A DNA stretch of 13,339 nt from Thermoflexales bacterium (GCA_017882055.1 JADGQE010000052.1:1-13339); one strand, 5' to 3'. Positions 1 through 7,586 are shown, counted from the stretch's first letter. The notes: generated from the sequence alone by a model not told the origin. A program made the numbers and translations.

Positions 1-6
1 GTTGAA

Positions 7-1260
7 TTGCGTTTCTGGATACGCTGTGTGATGGTGCTGAGCTGCGCGTTGATTCTGTCCGCGTGCGGTTCGCGCCCACTCTTGTCGAAAGCATCGTTTA
101 CACCGAATACGATTTCGCCTAATGCGGATGGCGTGGCCGACGCGACGCAGATTCATTATGAACTCAGTCGCAAGGCGACGCTGTCGATTTATCTTGAATC
201 CAGCGATGGTCAACGGCATTACTTTCGCAAAGAAGAGTCGCGTGCACCGGGCACGTATGACGTGCTGTTCGGTGGCGCGATCGACGGACGTTTGCTCCCG
301 GATGGTCAATACAAATGGGTCGTCGAGGCGGCCGACGAGGCCGGGCAAAGCCAATCGGCGGAGGGTCAGCTGACCCTATCGGGCGGCGAATTGACTGCGC
401 CCCAGATCACCAGCTTCACGGTTCAGCCGAAGGAATTTACACCTAATCAAGACGGGATTTCTGACCGGACACAGATCAATGTCTCTCTCAATAAGCCGGC
501 CTCGCTGTATGTGACGTTGCAAAATAGCTTGTGCAATGGCTCGACCATACCTCCGAAGGATACTCCCACGCTTGACTGCACGCCCTATCCGATGACCGAA
601 AAAGATGGCTCGTTGCGCAAGGCGGGCGAAGCCGGACTGCACCAGTTCGATTATGATGCCGGTGTCGATCAAGGTGCTGAACCGCCGGCGGATGGCGATT
701 ATGTGATCACCGCGCGGGTTGAAGATCAAGTTGGGCAAGTGACGGTGGCCACCAATACGTTGACGATTGTTGGCGGCGGCATACCGCGCGCCGAGATCGT
801 CGATGGCGTGGTAGATTTTTCGGCTAAATCGTTATTGGTTGGGCAAACACTCTACTTCACGCTAACGGTCGAGAACTACGGCTCGGTGCCCATTCGCACC
901 AGCGGCCCCACGCCGGGCTATGTGTACACGGATACGACCAACTACAACGTGCCAGGCTTTGCTGAAGAATCGGGCGCGTGGCGAGTCGGGATCGATTTCG
1001 ACACCAGCTTACGCAACTATCCATTTCGCTGGGCGGTCGGCGGCCCGAATGATCTCACGGTTGTGACCGACACCAATGGCACGCCGTATTACTACTTGCC
1101 GGCCGGTAAGAAGGTCCAGGTCACCGGCGGAATTCTCATTACGCATAAACCGCCGCGCGATCCGTTGTACTTTTGGGCCGGGCTGATTCATGAAGATGTC
1201 GAAATAACGGACGTCAATAACTTTGTCGATCAGCACTTCATCACGATCGATCAACCGTGA
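7..1260 (+). CDS. Lipoprotein with two FlgD-like Ig repeats
   Basis: A secreted, lipid-anchored protein of 417 residues, function unknown. The N-terminus has Arg2 and Arg6, a hydrophobic stretch and a lipobox LSAC ending at Cys20, so the mature protein should be tethered to the cell surface. Two tandem domains follow. Each opens with a Pro-Asn-x-Asp-Gly-x-x-Asp motif (residues 38-45 and 146-153), the hallmark of FlgD-like/CHU_C-type Ig folds that are often built into extracellular proteins. Residues from about 258 to the end form a third beta-rich region with many Tyr and Trp that I do not recognise. The TTG start gives the only signal peptide with basic residues; ATG at 31 would remove them. 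Because the window starts 6 bases upstream, no ribosome site can be judged and a start further upstream is possible. It is probably a single gene: the next gene is 196 bases away. Confidence 0.8.
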   Translation: MRFWIRCVMVLSCALILSACGSRPLLSKASFTPNTISPNADGVADATQIHYELSRKATLSIYLESSDGQRHYFRKEESRAPGTYDVLFGGAIDGRLLPDGQYKWVVEAADEAGQSQSAEGQLTLSGGELTAPQITSFTVQPKEFTPNQDGISDRTQINVSLNKPASLYVTLQNSLCNGSTIPPKDTPTLDCTPYPMTEKDGSLRKAGEAGLHQFDYDAGVDQGAEPPADGDYVITARVEDQVGQVTVATNTLTIVGGGIPRAEIVDGVVDFSAKSLLVGQTLYFTLTVENYGSVPIRTSGPTPGYVYTDTTNYNVPGFAEESGAWRVGIDFDTSLRNYPFRWAVGGPNDLTVVTDTNGTPYYYLPAGKKVQVTGGILITHKPPRDPLYFWAGLIHEDVEITDVNNFVDQHFITIDQP

Positions 1261-1294
1261 CCGGATCGGAAACCCGGTTTCTGTGTTTCGCGCT

Positions 1295-1322
1295 TGCCGT
1301 TCGCGCGCAAATGTTGTACCAT
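1295..1322 (+). promoter_or_regulatory. Weak candidate promoter for the phn operon
   Basis: TTGCCG (1295-1300) and TACCAT (1317-1322) are separated by 16 bases; each matches the sigma70 consensus at 4 of 6 positions. Transcription would start near 1329 and leave a leader of about 128 bases before the binding-protein gene. No better pair was found between 1261 and 1456, so this is only the best of weak candidates. Confidence 0.25.
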
Positions 1323-1371
1323 GTTGCACGGCATTGTAGTCCTTAAGTTAGCCAGCCAAGATCGTAGTTTT

Positions 1372-1398
1372 AAGGAGGTGATGCCGTTCCTCAGTTAG
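1372..1398 (+). promoter_or_regulatory. Perfect anti-SD match with minimal ORF in the phn leader
   Basis: AAGGAGGTGAT at 1372-1382 is an 11-base match to the complement of the conserved 16S rRNA 3' tail. The overlapping ATG at 1381 opens a five-codon frame (Met-Pro-Phe-Leu-Ser, stop at 1396-1398), but its spacing of 2 bases from the purine core is too short for normal initiation. The binding-protein gene has its own Shine-Dalgarno site further down. This could be a leader-peptide or ribosome-standby site, or it may be coincidence. Confidence 0.35.
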
Positions 1399-1456
1399 CT
1401 GTGTAGTTTCGACCTCGTTACATCAACCATCTATCTTTAAGGAGAAGGAAGAAACG

Positions 1457-2590
1457 ATGTTCACTAAACGTTCGCTATATAGTGTGTTGAGTTTGCTTGT
1501 GTTGTTATCGATTGCGTTAACGGCTTGCGCGCCAGCAGCTGCACCAGCCACGCAGGCTCCGGCTCCCGCTGGCACGACTGCGCCCGCACCGACCCAGGCA
1601 CCCCAGGCAGCCAAGACGCCGTTGCCGACGCTCGCTCCGGCCAAGTGTGATCCGCTGCCCAACGCGATGTCACCCAAAGCGGGAGATCTCGGTTCGGCCG
1701 ACAAGCCCATCGTGATCGAATTCGTGCCTTCGGTAGATGTCAGCCTCATCACCCGGGGCGGCACCGCCATGGCCGACTGCCTCGGCAAAATGACGGGATT
1801 GACTTACAAGGTTGAGGCCGGAACAAGCGAAGCTGCTTCGATTGAAGCAATAGGCGGCGGCAAAGCTCAAATGGGCTTCCTCAATACCTTCTCGATCCTG
1901 CTCGCGAAGCAGAAGTATGACGTTGACGTTGCCCTGATTGCGCAGCGCAAGTACGGCTACCAGAAGCCGGATGGCTCGTACGCAGCGTTCGACTTTGATC
2001 CCGACAAAGCGATGGCCGGTCAACTCGCCTCGTTCTACAAACCTGAATACTTTACGACAGCCGCAACCGGCATTAAAACGCTGCAGGATGTAAAGGGTCA
2101 CACCTTCTGCTTTACTTCTGCGGGTTCCACTTCCGGCGGTATCGTTCCCCGTATCGTGTTCAAATCGCTGGGAATCGACCCGGATAAGGACATCAAGAGC
2201 ACTTACGCCGGTGGCCATGACAAAGCCGCCATCGCCGTGTATCAAGGCGACTGCGATGCGGGCGTTGCCTTCATGGACATCTTGACGGACAAGCCGACCA
2301 ACCTTGCGAGCAAGTTCCCGGACATTGCGACCAAAGTCCAGGTATTTGCCGTCGGCGATCGCATCCCGAATGACGGTCTCCAGTTCGTCAAGGGCCTTGA
2401 TCCAACTATCAGGTCGATCACCGTTGATGCCCTCATGGCCATGGAAGCCGATCCGGGCGGAAATGCAGTCGTCAAGAGTATCTATAGCTACAATAACTTT
2501 GAAAAGACCGACTATAACACGTACTATGCGCCGTTTGCCGAGACGTTGAAGAAGGCTGGCGTCGATGTAGCCACGTTGGTCAAGCAGTAA
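1457..2590 (+). CDS. phnD: PhnD-family phosphonate/phosphite/phosphate-binding lipoprotein
   Basis: This is the extracytoplasmic solute-binding component of a PhnCDE-type ABC importer, 377 residues. The signal peptide has Lys4 and Arg5 and a Leu-rich core, and ends in the lipobox LTAC with Cys24. A Pro/Ala/Thr-rich linker (about 25-62) then spaces the domain from the membrane. The binding domain starts near residue 78 and carries the Ser-Thr-Ser-Gly motif at 224-227, which in PhnD, PtxB and HtxB relatives contacts the phosphorus oxyanion. The start is set by AAGGAGAAGGAAG (1439-1451) just upstream of the ATG. The ATPase gene follows after 64 bases with a hairpin between. Because no C-P lyase, phosphonatase or ptxD gene lies nearby, whether it binds phosphonate, phosphite, hypophosphite or phosphate cannot be decided. 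The gene symbol reflects family, not proven specificity. Confidence 0.88.
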   Translation: MFTKRSLYSVLSLLVLLSIALTACAPAAAPATQAPAPAGTTAPAPTQAPQAAKTPLPTLAPAKCDPLPNAMSPKAGDLGSADKPIVIEFVPSVDVSLITRGGTAMADCLGKMTGLTYKVEAGTSEAASIEAIGGGKAQMGFLNTFSILLAKQKYDVDVALIAQRKYGYQKPDGSYAAFDFDPDKAMAGQLASFYKPEYFTTAATGIKTLQDVKGHTFCFTSAGSTSGGIVPRIVFKSLGIDPDKDIKSTYAGGHDKAAIAVYQGDCDAGVAFMDILTDKPTNLASKFPDIATKVQVFAVGDRIPNDGLQFVKGLDPTIRSITVDALMAMEADPGGNAVVKSIYSYNNFEKTDYNTYYAPFAETLKKAGVDVATLVKQ

Positions 2591-2609
2591 AACGATTCCT
2601 GACGGATTG

Positions 2610-2637
2610 GTAGGGGCGAAGCACATTTCGCCCCTAC
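2610..2637 (+). repeat. Perfect 11-bp hairpin between phnD and phnC
   Basis: GTAGGGGCGAA (2610-2620) and its exact complement TTCGCCCCTAC (2627-2637) enclose a 6-base loop. The following bases (TCTTATTG) are only weakly T-rich, so full termination is unlikely. In binding-protein ABC operons a hairpin here often protects the upstream mRNA, giving more binding protein than transporter. From memory, GTAGGGGCG palindromes recur between genes in Chloroflexota and cyanobacteria, so it may be a dispersed repeat that has taken on this role. Confidence 0.75.
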
Positions 2638-2654
2638 TCTTATTGAGGAAGATT

Positions 2655-3413
2655 ATGCTGCGCATCGAGCATCTTACCAAGGTTTATCCTAATGGAACCG
2701 TCGCGCTAAAGGACGTGAGTTTCCAAGTCGAGGATGGCGAGTTTCTGGCCGTCATTGGCTTGAGCGGATCGGGCAAGTCGACGTTACTTCGCTGTATCAA
2801 CCGCCTGATCGAGCCGACCTCGGGCAAGATTATCTGGAATAACACAGACTTGACTGCGTTGTCTGCTGCCGAAATGCGTAAAGTGCGCCGTCAGATCGGG
2901 ATGGTCTTTCAACAATTCAACCTGGTCAAACGATCGTCGGTGCTCACCAATGTGTTATCGGGGCGACTCGGGTACGTTAGGCCGTCTCAAAGTCTATTTA
3001 ATTATTTTTCGCCTGAAGATCGACAACGTGCGCTTGACAATCTCGATCGGATGGGACTGCGCGATAAAGCGCACACTCGCGCGGATTCATTGTCAGGCGG
3101 ACAGCAGCAGCGCGTGGGCATTGCTCGCGCGTTGATGCAAGATCCCAAATTGGTGTTGGCCGATGAACCCGTAGCCTCGCTTGACCCGGTACTGGCGCAT
3201 ACGATCCTCAAGCATCTGGAATGGATGAATCGCGAGCTCGGCATCACGGTGTTGTGTAGTCTCCACTTCCTCGATCTCGTCCATCGGTATGCGACGCACG
3301 CGATTGCCTTGAAAGACGGTCGGCTGGTCTTCCAGGGCTTGCCACAAGAAATTGACGATGCGCAGTTCAAGGCGATCTACGGCCAGGAAGCCGAACGCGT
3401 TTCAATTGTGTAA
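2655..3413 (+). CDS. phnC: PhnC-type ABC transporter ATP-binding protein
   Basis: The 252-residue cytoplasmic ATPase that powers the importer. Walker A is GLSGSGKST at residues 35-43, followed by the Q-loop (VFQQFNL), the signature LSGGQQQR, Walker B with LVLADEP, the D-loop SLDP, and a switch histidine in the sequence CSLHFLDL. The segment NVLSGRLGY after the Q-loop and the phrase ADEPVASLDP are typical of the PhnC subfamily and separate it from PstB or amino-acid transport ATPases. ATG at 2655 is chosen because GAGGAA lies just upstream and the protein then begins MLRIEHLTKVY, as in relatives. The open frame runs back to 2607, but that part covers the intergenic hairpin and is not coding. 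The permease gene follows 75 bases downstream. Confidence 0.92.
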   Translation: MLRIEHLTKVYPNGTVALKDVSFQVEDGEFLAVIGLSGSGKSTLLRCINRLIEPTSGKIIWNNTDLTALSAAEMRKVRRQIGMVFQQFNLVKRSSVLTNVLSGRLGYVRPSQSLFNYFSPEDRQRALDNLDRMGLRDKAHTRADSLSGGQQQRVGIARALMQDPKLVLADEPVASLDPVLAHTILKHLEWMNRELGITVLCSLHFLDLVHRYATHAIALKDGRLVFQGLPQEIDDAQFKAIYGQEAERVSIV

Positions 3414-3414
3414 C

Positions 3415-3437
3415 GGCCTGAAGCACCGGCTTCAGCC
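3415..3437 (+). repeat. Hairpin between phnC and phnE
   Basis: CTGAAGC (3418-3424) pairs with GCTTCAG (3429-3435) around a 4-base loop. Two more G-C pairs (3415-3416 with 3436-3437) extend the stem past one bulged C. No T tract follows, so it is not a typical terminator; it may be a dispersed palindrome or an RNA-processing site. Confidence 0.5.
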
Positions 3438-3488
3438 TGCACCTCGCTGACTTGTGCCGTCTGAAAACTGCCTTCCCCAATCAGTTAA

Positions 3489-5471
3489 ATGCTGCAGCGA
3501 TCTGCCATGAAATCATCTTCTACTCTCTCTGCTCTGTTTTCGTTGCTCGTTCCCGGCGCAGGACAATTTTATCTGGGCAAACGTGGGCGTGGCGCGCTGA
3601 TCTTCCTGGCCGCGCTGGTGCAGGGCTATTTGATCTATTGGGCACTGGACAATTTCAAAATCGGCCAGGTGACAGTGGCCAATCTCCAGACGAGCTGGCT
3701 GTGGCTGTTGTTCGTGCTATTTTGGGGATGGAACGTCTATGACGCCTATCGCCACGCGCAGGGCCGACGCAGCATCAGCTGGCCTGGTTTGCTCGTCATC
3801 GCGCTGGTCGTCTACTTCATTGCATGGCAGACAACAGACGTCCGGCTCGATCGTCTGGTCACGCGCTTTGGGAATGCACTCAAAATCGGCGATGACATTA
3901 TCCATCCCGATCTTGTCACTCAGAACGAGTCCGGTGCATGGGTACCCAGTGAAAACTTTTATTACATCTTCGGCAATATCGTGCCCAAGCCTGCACCGGC
4001 CTGGCTCGTAAGCCTGGGCTTAGTAAAGGAGGGAGTGGAGGTTCCGACGTTCGAAGCGGGCAAAATCATCGAGACGATTGCCCTCGGCCTAATATCCACG
4101 ATCTTTTCGGTCATTTTCGCTATTCCCTTCAGTTTCCTGGCCGCCCGAAACATCATGTCACGCGTCCCCGACGGGACCGTGATTTATTATGTGACGCGCA
4201 CATTCCTCAATGTGATGCGCGCGGTTGACACACTCATTTGGGGGCTGATCGTTGTCTTGTGGGTTGGCCCTGGTCCGTTCGCTGGCGTACTGGCGCTCAC
4301 CATCCACTCGATTGCCGCGTTGGCCAAACTGTTTTCTGAAGAGATAGAACACATTGACTCAGGCCCGATTGAAGCCATCACGGCAACAGGGGCAAATCTG
4401 TTTCAGACCATCCGCTACGCCGTCGTTCCTCAGATTGTACCGCCTTTCCTGGGCTATACGCTATTGCGCTGGGACATTAACATGCGCTCGGCAACGATTG
4501 TCGGGTTTGTAGCCGGCGGCGGAATCGGGTTCTTCATCGTGGAAACGATTCGCAAGAGCGGGTATACGCAATACGCCGCTGCACTGTGGGCGGTTGCGAT
4601 CGTCATCATCATCGTGGATTATGTGAGCGCGAAATGGCGAGAACGCGTTTTGGTCGGAACAACGCGTGTAACCACTGAGCCGCCGCGACCATTCTACAAA
4701 TCACTCCGCGCGTGGTTCTATATTGTGGTTGGTATGGCGGTTTTCGTTTACTTTTGGCAGTTGTGTGAGATTGATCTGAAACAGTTGCTCAATCCTGCCC
4801 CCACTTTGGCGCCGTTCGTCGCCAATTTCGTTTCACTCAACCTCTCTCCAGAAGTTGTGAGCACTGTAGTCAGGGAAATGATTGTTACCATCTTCCAAGC
4901 GTTGTTAGCCACGACACTGGGCGCGCTAGTGGCGATCCCCTTCAGTTTCCTAGCTGCACGCAACCTGACGGGGCGAAGCTGCCTCTCCAGCTGGGTTTAC
5001 TACCTCACACGTAGCCTGTTTAACTTGCTGCGTTCCATCGAAGCGTTAATGTACGTAGCGATCTTTTTCTATTGGGTTAGCTTCGGGAATTTTGCGGGGA
5101 TGCTGGCGCTTGCCATCACCACATTCGGTTTGGTTGGCAAGTTATTTTCCGAAGCCATCGAGAACATTGATTCCGGTCCTTTGGAGGCAATCACGGCAAC
5201 TGGCGCGACGCGTCTACAGACGATCGTGTATGGCGTTCTGCCACAGATCATCCCGCCATTCGTATCCTATTCGATTTACCAGTGGGACATCAATGTGCGC
5301 ATGGCGACCATTGTTGGATTTGCCGGCGGCGGCGGTATCGGTTCGCTCCTCTACAACGAATATTTTCCTTTCAGCAGTTATCGCTCTGCCGGCACTGCCG
5401 TTGCAGCGATCGTTATTGTCGTCGCGGTGATGGACTTTGCCAGTGCCAAGATTCGCGAGAAGATGGTGTAG
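3489..5471 (+). CDS. phnE: Fused double PhnE permease with extra N-terminal membrane domain
   Basis: The membrane component of the importer, 660 residues, more than twice a normal PhnE of about 260-280. Three parts are visible. Residues about 8-115 hold several hydrophobic segments opening with PGAGQFYLGKRGRG, which resembles the small TM2-like membrane domain. Residues about 190-390 form a first PhnE permease, with its cytoplasmic coupling loop IDSGPIEAITATGA around 295. Residues about 455-655 form a second, with IDSGPLEAITATGA around 566. The two copies share further motifs such as PFSFLAARN, PQI(V/I)PPF and WDIN(M/V)R(S/M)ATIVGF, so they arose by duplication and form both halves of the channel in one chain. 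No ribosome site stands out; ATG at 3507 is an equally good start. It follows phnC by 75 bases and is 13 bases before a glycosyltransferase gene. Confidence 0.88.
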   Translation: MLQRSAMKSSSTLSALFSLLVPGAGQFYLGKRGRGALIFLAALVQGYLIYWALDNFKIGQVTVANLQTSWLWLLFVLFWGWNVYDAYRHAQGRRSISWPGLLVIALVVYFIAWQTTDVRLDRLVTRFGNALKIGDDIIHPDLVTQNESGAWVPSENFYYIFGNIVPKPAPAWLVSLGLVKEGVEVPTFEAGKIIETIALGLISTIFSVIFAIPFSFLAARNIMSRVPDGTVIYYVTRTFLNVMRAVDTLIWGLIVVLWVGPGPFAGVLALTIHSIAALAKLFSEEIEHIDSGPIEAITATGANLFQTIRYAVVPQIVPPFLGYTLLRWDINMRSATIVGFVAGGGIGFFIVETIRKSGYTQYAAALWAVAIVIIIVDYVSAKWRERVLVGTTRVTTEPPRPFYKSLRAWFYIVVGMAVFVYFWQLCEIDLKQLLNPAPTLAPFVANFVSLNLSPEVVSTVVREMIVTIFQALLATTLGALVAIPFSFLAARNLTGRSCLSSWVYYLTRSLFNLLRSIEALMYVAIFFYWVSFGNFAGMLALAITTFGLVGKLFSEAIENIDSGPLEAITATGATRLQTIVYGVLPQIIPPFVSYSIYQWDINVRMATIVGFAGGGGIGSLLYNEYFPFSSYRSAGTAVAAIVIVVAVMDFASAKIREKMV

Positions 5472-5484
5472 GCTACAATGATCA

Positions 5485-6429
5485 ATGAACCAGCCGCCAG
5501 TTGACCAATCCCCAATTGACCAGTTGCCATCTTTGGCCGTCATTGTTGTTTCATGGAACGTGCGCGATTTGCTGACGCGCTGCCTCGATTCGCTCTTCGC
5601 CGAACTGGATTCGTCTGCGATTGATGCGCGAGTGATTGTCGTCGACAATGCCTCAAGCGATGGCAGTGTTGAGATGGTTCGCTCGCGTTATCCGCGCATC
5701 GAAGTGATTGCCAGCGAAAAGAACCTTGGTTTTGCTGGCGGGAATAATATTGGCTTGAATCACATCCGGGTGATGGAGCAGGGCGTTGAGTTTGTGTTAC
5801 TGCTCAACCCCGACGCCGAAGTTCAACCGAGCGCGATCAAAACTTTACTGGACGTGATTCGCTCGCGATCGGATGTGGCCGTCGTAACTTCGTGGTTATC
5901 ATACAGCGACGGATCATTTCAGCACAGCGCGTTCCATTTCCCCGGACTGGCTCAACTCTACATCGAATTGCTGCCTGCGCCCGCGCGCTTGTATGAGTCG
6001 CGCTTGAATGGCCGCTATCCGCAGCGCCTGTATGCTGCCTCGCAACCTTTCGAAATCGATCATCCGCTGGGTGCAGTGATGCTGCTGCGCGCCGAGGCGA
6101 TTCGGCAAGTCGGTTTGTTTGACGAAGGCTTTGCGTTGTATTGCGAGGAGATCGACTGGTGTGCGCGCTTCAAGGAAGCCGGTTGGCAATTGCTGTGCGT
6201 GCCGTCGGCGCACGTGATTCATCACAGCGGCAAAAGCACCTCGCAGGTACGAGTCGAAGCGTTTATCAAACTATGGACAGCGCGGTATCGACTACACAAG
6301 AAACATCCGCAGTTTGCGCCGCTGTGGCTGGCACGGTTGATTGTTCGATTAGGTATGCGTCGCCGCATGCAGGGTGCTTCCGCCGAGATGCAGGCGGCTT
6401 GCCAAGAGATCATTGGTGTATGGCAATGA
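5485..6429 (+). CDS. Family 2 glycosyltransferase (rhamnosyltransferase-like)
   Basis: A 314-residue cytoplasmic or membrane-associated GT2 enzyme of the WcaE/RfbF-like group, transferring a sugar from a nucleotide sugar to a growing surface glycan. The GT-A fold begins with LAVIVVSWN (17-25). It continues with VVDNASSDGS (52-61), NLGFAGGNN, the metal-binding NPDAE (108-112), and the late acidic motif DEGF...EEIDW (213-225), whose Glu/Asp is the expected catalytic base. No transmembrane anchor is evident. The first 15 residues (Gln/Pro/Asp-rich, from a short imperfect DNA repeat) precede the domain and may not be conserved; TTG at 5523 would start the protein at the domain. There is no clear Shine-Dalgarno site, but TACAAT at 5474-5479 could act as a -10 box. 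The next glycosyltransferase overlaps its stop codon. Sugar and acceptor cannot be inferred. Confidence 0.85.
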   Translation: MNQPPVDQSPIDQLPSLAVIVVSWNVRDLLTRCLDSLFAELDSSAIDARVIVVDNASSDGSVEMVRSRYPRIEVIASEKNLGFAGGNNIGLNHIRVMEQGVEFVLLLNPDAEVQPSAIKTLLDVIRSRSDVAVVTSWLSYSDGSFQHSAFHFPGLAQLYIELLPAPARLYESRLNGRYPQRLYAASQPFEIDHPLGAVMLLRAEAIRQVGLFDEGFALYCEEIDWCARFKEAGWQLLCVPSAHVIHHSGKSTSQVRVEAFIKLWTARYRLHKKHPQFAPLWLARLIVRLGMRRRMQGASAEMQAACQEIIGVWQ

Positions 6430-7220
6430 TGGAAGACGATACTTCTATGCAATCCGTAACACGCAATCTGCTTGCCGTCATCGTTTTGACGAAGAACGAA
6501 GAGCGCCATATCGGCCCGTGTCTCGACTCGCTAACCTGGTCCGATCGGCGCGTGGTATTCGATTCGCTCAGTACCGATCGAACGTGCGAGATTGCGCGTG
6601 CGTGTGGTGCGGAAGTCATTCAGTATCTATTTTCCGATTTTGCTTCGCAACGCAATGCCGCGCTGGAGGCAGTTGAGGCCGACTGGATCTTCTTTGTTGA
6701 TGCCGATGAGCGAGCTACGCCTGCGCTGGGGCAAGAGATTCGGAGCGCGATTGAGAAGGCAGGGAACGTCAGCGGTTGGTACGTGCCGCGTGATAACTAT
6801 CTCTTCGGCCAACTCACTCGTGGTGCCGGTTATTGGCCCGATCATCAGATGCGGCTGCTGCGGCGCGGCTATGCTCGCTATGAGCGACCGGCTTCCGAGA
6901 TCGTGGAGTTGGAAGGCCAATCGGGTTACCTGAAGAACCCGCTGATTCACTATAATTACGAATCGATCGCGCAGTTCCACGCGAAGCAACAAGCCCGCAT
7001 CGATTTTGAAGCGATGAATCTTTATCAGCAAAAGGCCAAATCGAAATTCTACACGCCATATTACATGACGTTAAAACATTTCTGGTGGCGCTTTGGGACG
7101 CTGAAGGGCTATCGGGATGGCTGGCACGGACTGCGTTTATCGATCTTGCTAGCCTACTATTTCGGCTATCGTTATTACGGGCGATTGGCGCAATTGTATC
7201 GCGGAAAGTTTGACAGGTGA
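6426..7220 (+). CDS. Family 2 glycosyltransferase, WaaE/KdtX-like
   Basis: A 264-residue GT2 enzyme of the group that includes LPS core glucosyltransferase WaaE/KdtX. Visible motifs are VIVLTKNEERHI (18-29), FDSLSTDRT (45-53, the usual (V/F)DSxSTDxT), the conserved FASQRNAAL (72-80), and the metal-binding DADER (92-96). The C-terminal part (about 205-260) is rich in aromatic and basic residues (WWRFGTLKGY, YYFGYRYYGR) and probably associates with the membrane. ATG at 6426 overlaps the preceding stop in an ATGA arrangement, suggesting translational coupling; ATG at 6420, 6429 or 6447 are alternatives. The open frame extends back to 6141 inside the previous gene, but that part is not coding. 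Together the pair suggests successive steps of a cell-surface glycan. The promoter of the tRNA block lies in its last codons. Confidence 0.85.
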   Translation: MMEDDTSMQSVTRNLLAVIVLTKNEERHIGPCLDSLTWSDRRVVFDSLSTDRTCEIARACGAEVIQYLFSDFASQRNAALEAVEADWIFFVDADERATPALGQEIRSAIEKAGNVSGWYVPRDNYLFGQLTRGAGYWPDHQMRLLRRGYARYERPASEIVELEGQSGYLKNPLIHYNYESIAQFHAKQQARIDFEAMNLYQQKAKSKFYTPYYMTLKHFWWRFGTLKGYRDGWHGLRLSILLAYYFGYRYYGRLAQLYRGKFDR

Positions 7221-7238
7221 TCGGGCGCGTGGTATACT
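7210..7238 (+). promoter_or_regulatory. Sigma70-type promoter of the tRNA operon
   Basis: A perfect -35 box TTGACA (7210-7215), a 17-base spacer and a near-perfect -10 box TATACT (7233-7238). It overlaps the stop codon of the upstream glycosyltransferase gene. Transcription should start near 7245, about 35 bases before the first tRNA, giving a short leader to be removed by RNase P. Confidence 0.85.
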
Positions 7239-7279
7239 CGCCGTCGCATTCACACTCGCGCATCCTGATGTTGAAAAGA

Positions 7280-7370
<91 letters not shown>

Positions 7371-7383
7371 TGGCTTGAGAAGA

Positions 7384-7474
7384 GGGGAGGTGCCGGAGTG
7401 GCCGATCGGAGCCGCCTGCTAAGCGGTTGTAGGGCTTCAAAACTCTACCCAGGGTTCGAATCCCTGCCTCCCCG
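7384..7474 (+). tRNA. tRNA-Ser (anticodon GCU)
   Basis: A class II tRNA of 91 bases, 16 bases after the first. The acceptor GGGGAGG pairs with CCTCCCC (7467-7473). The anticodon loop CTGCTAA holds GCT at 7418-7420. There is a long variable arm, and the T stem CAGGG/CCCTG encloses TTCGAAT. The discriminator is G and CCA is not encoded. It reads AGC and AGU. Confidence 0.97.
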
Positions 7475-7502
7475 CCTTAACAATCCAGTGCTGTTTTGAA
7501 AC

Positions 7503-7574
7503 ACCCCTGTAGCTCAGCGGATAGAGCGCGGCCCTGCGGAGGCTGAGGCCTGGGTTCAATTCCCAGCAGGGGTA
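7503..7574 (+). tRNA. tRNA-Arg (anticodon GCG)
   Basis: A 72-base tRNA. The acceptor ACCCCTG pairs perfectly with CAGGGGT (7567-7573). The D arm is GCTC-AGCGGATA-GAGC, with A at position 20, an arginine identity base. The anticodon stem CGGCC/GGCTG (one G-U pair) encloses CTGCGGA, so the anticodon is GCG at 7536-7538. The variable loop has only 4 bases. The T arm is CTGGG-TTCAATT-CCCAG. The discriminator is A and no CCA is encoded. Most bacteria read CGC and CGU with an ACG anticodon edited to ICG; a genomic GCG here is unusual. Confidence 0.9.
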
Positions 7575-7586
7575 TTTTGTTGTCTG

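Noticed and set aside
1260..1278. ACCGG/CCGGT inverted repeat after the lipoprotein gene, as a terminator
   Set aside because: The stem is only 5 bp and no T tract follows.
1372..1382. Remnant of the 16S rRNA 3' end on the minus strand
   Set aside because: Only the anti-SD 11-mer matches; flanking bases do not resemble the conserved 16S tail.
1670..2680. 336-codon open frame on the minus strand opposite phnD
   Set aside because: It lies opposite a well-supported gene, has no recognisable motifs or ribosome site, and is explained by codon bias of the plus-strand gene.
6141..6425. N-terminal extension of the second glycosyltransferase
   Set aside because: It lies in another frame of the first glycosyltransferase and does not resemble the family; the domain begins after 6426.
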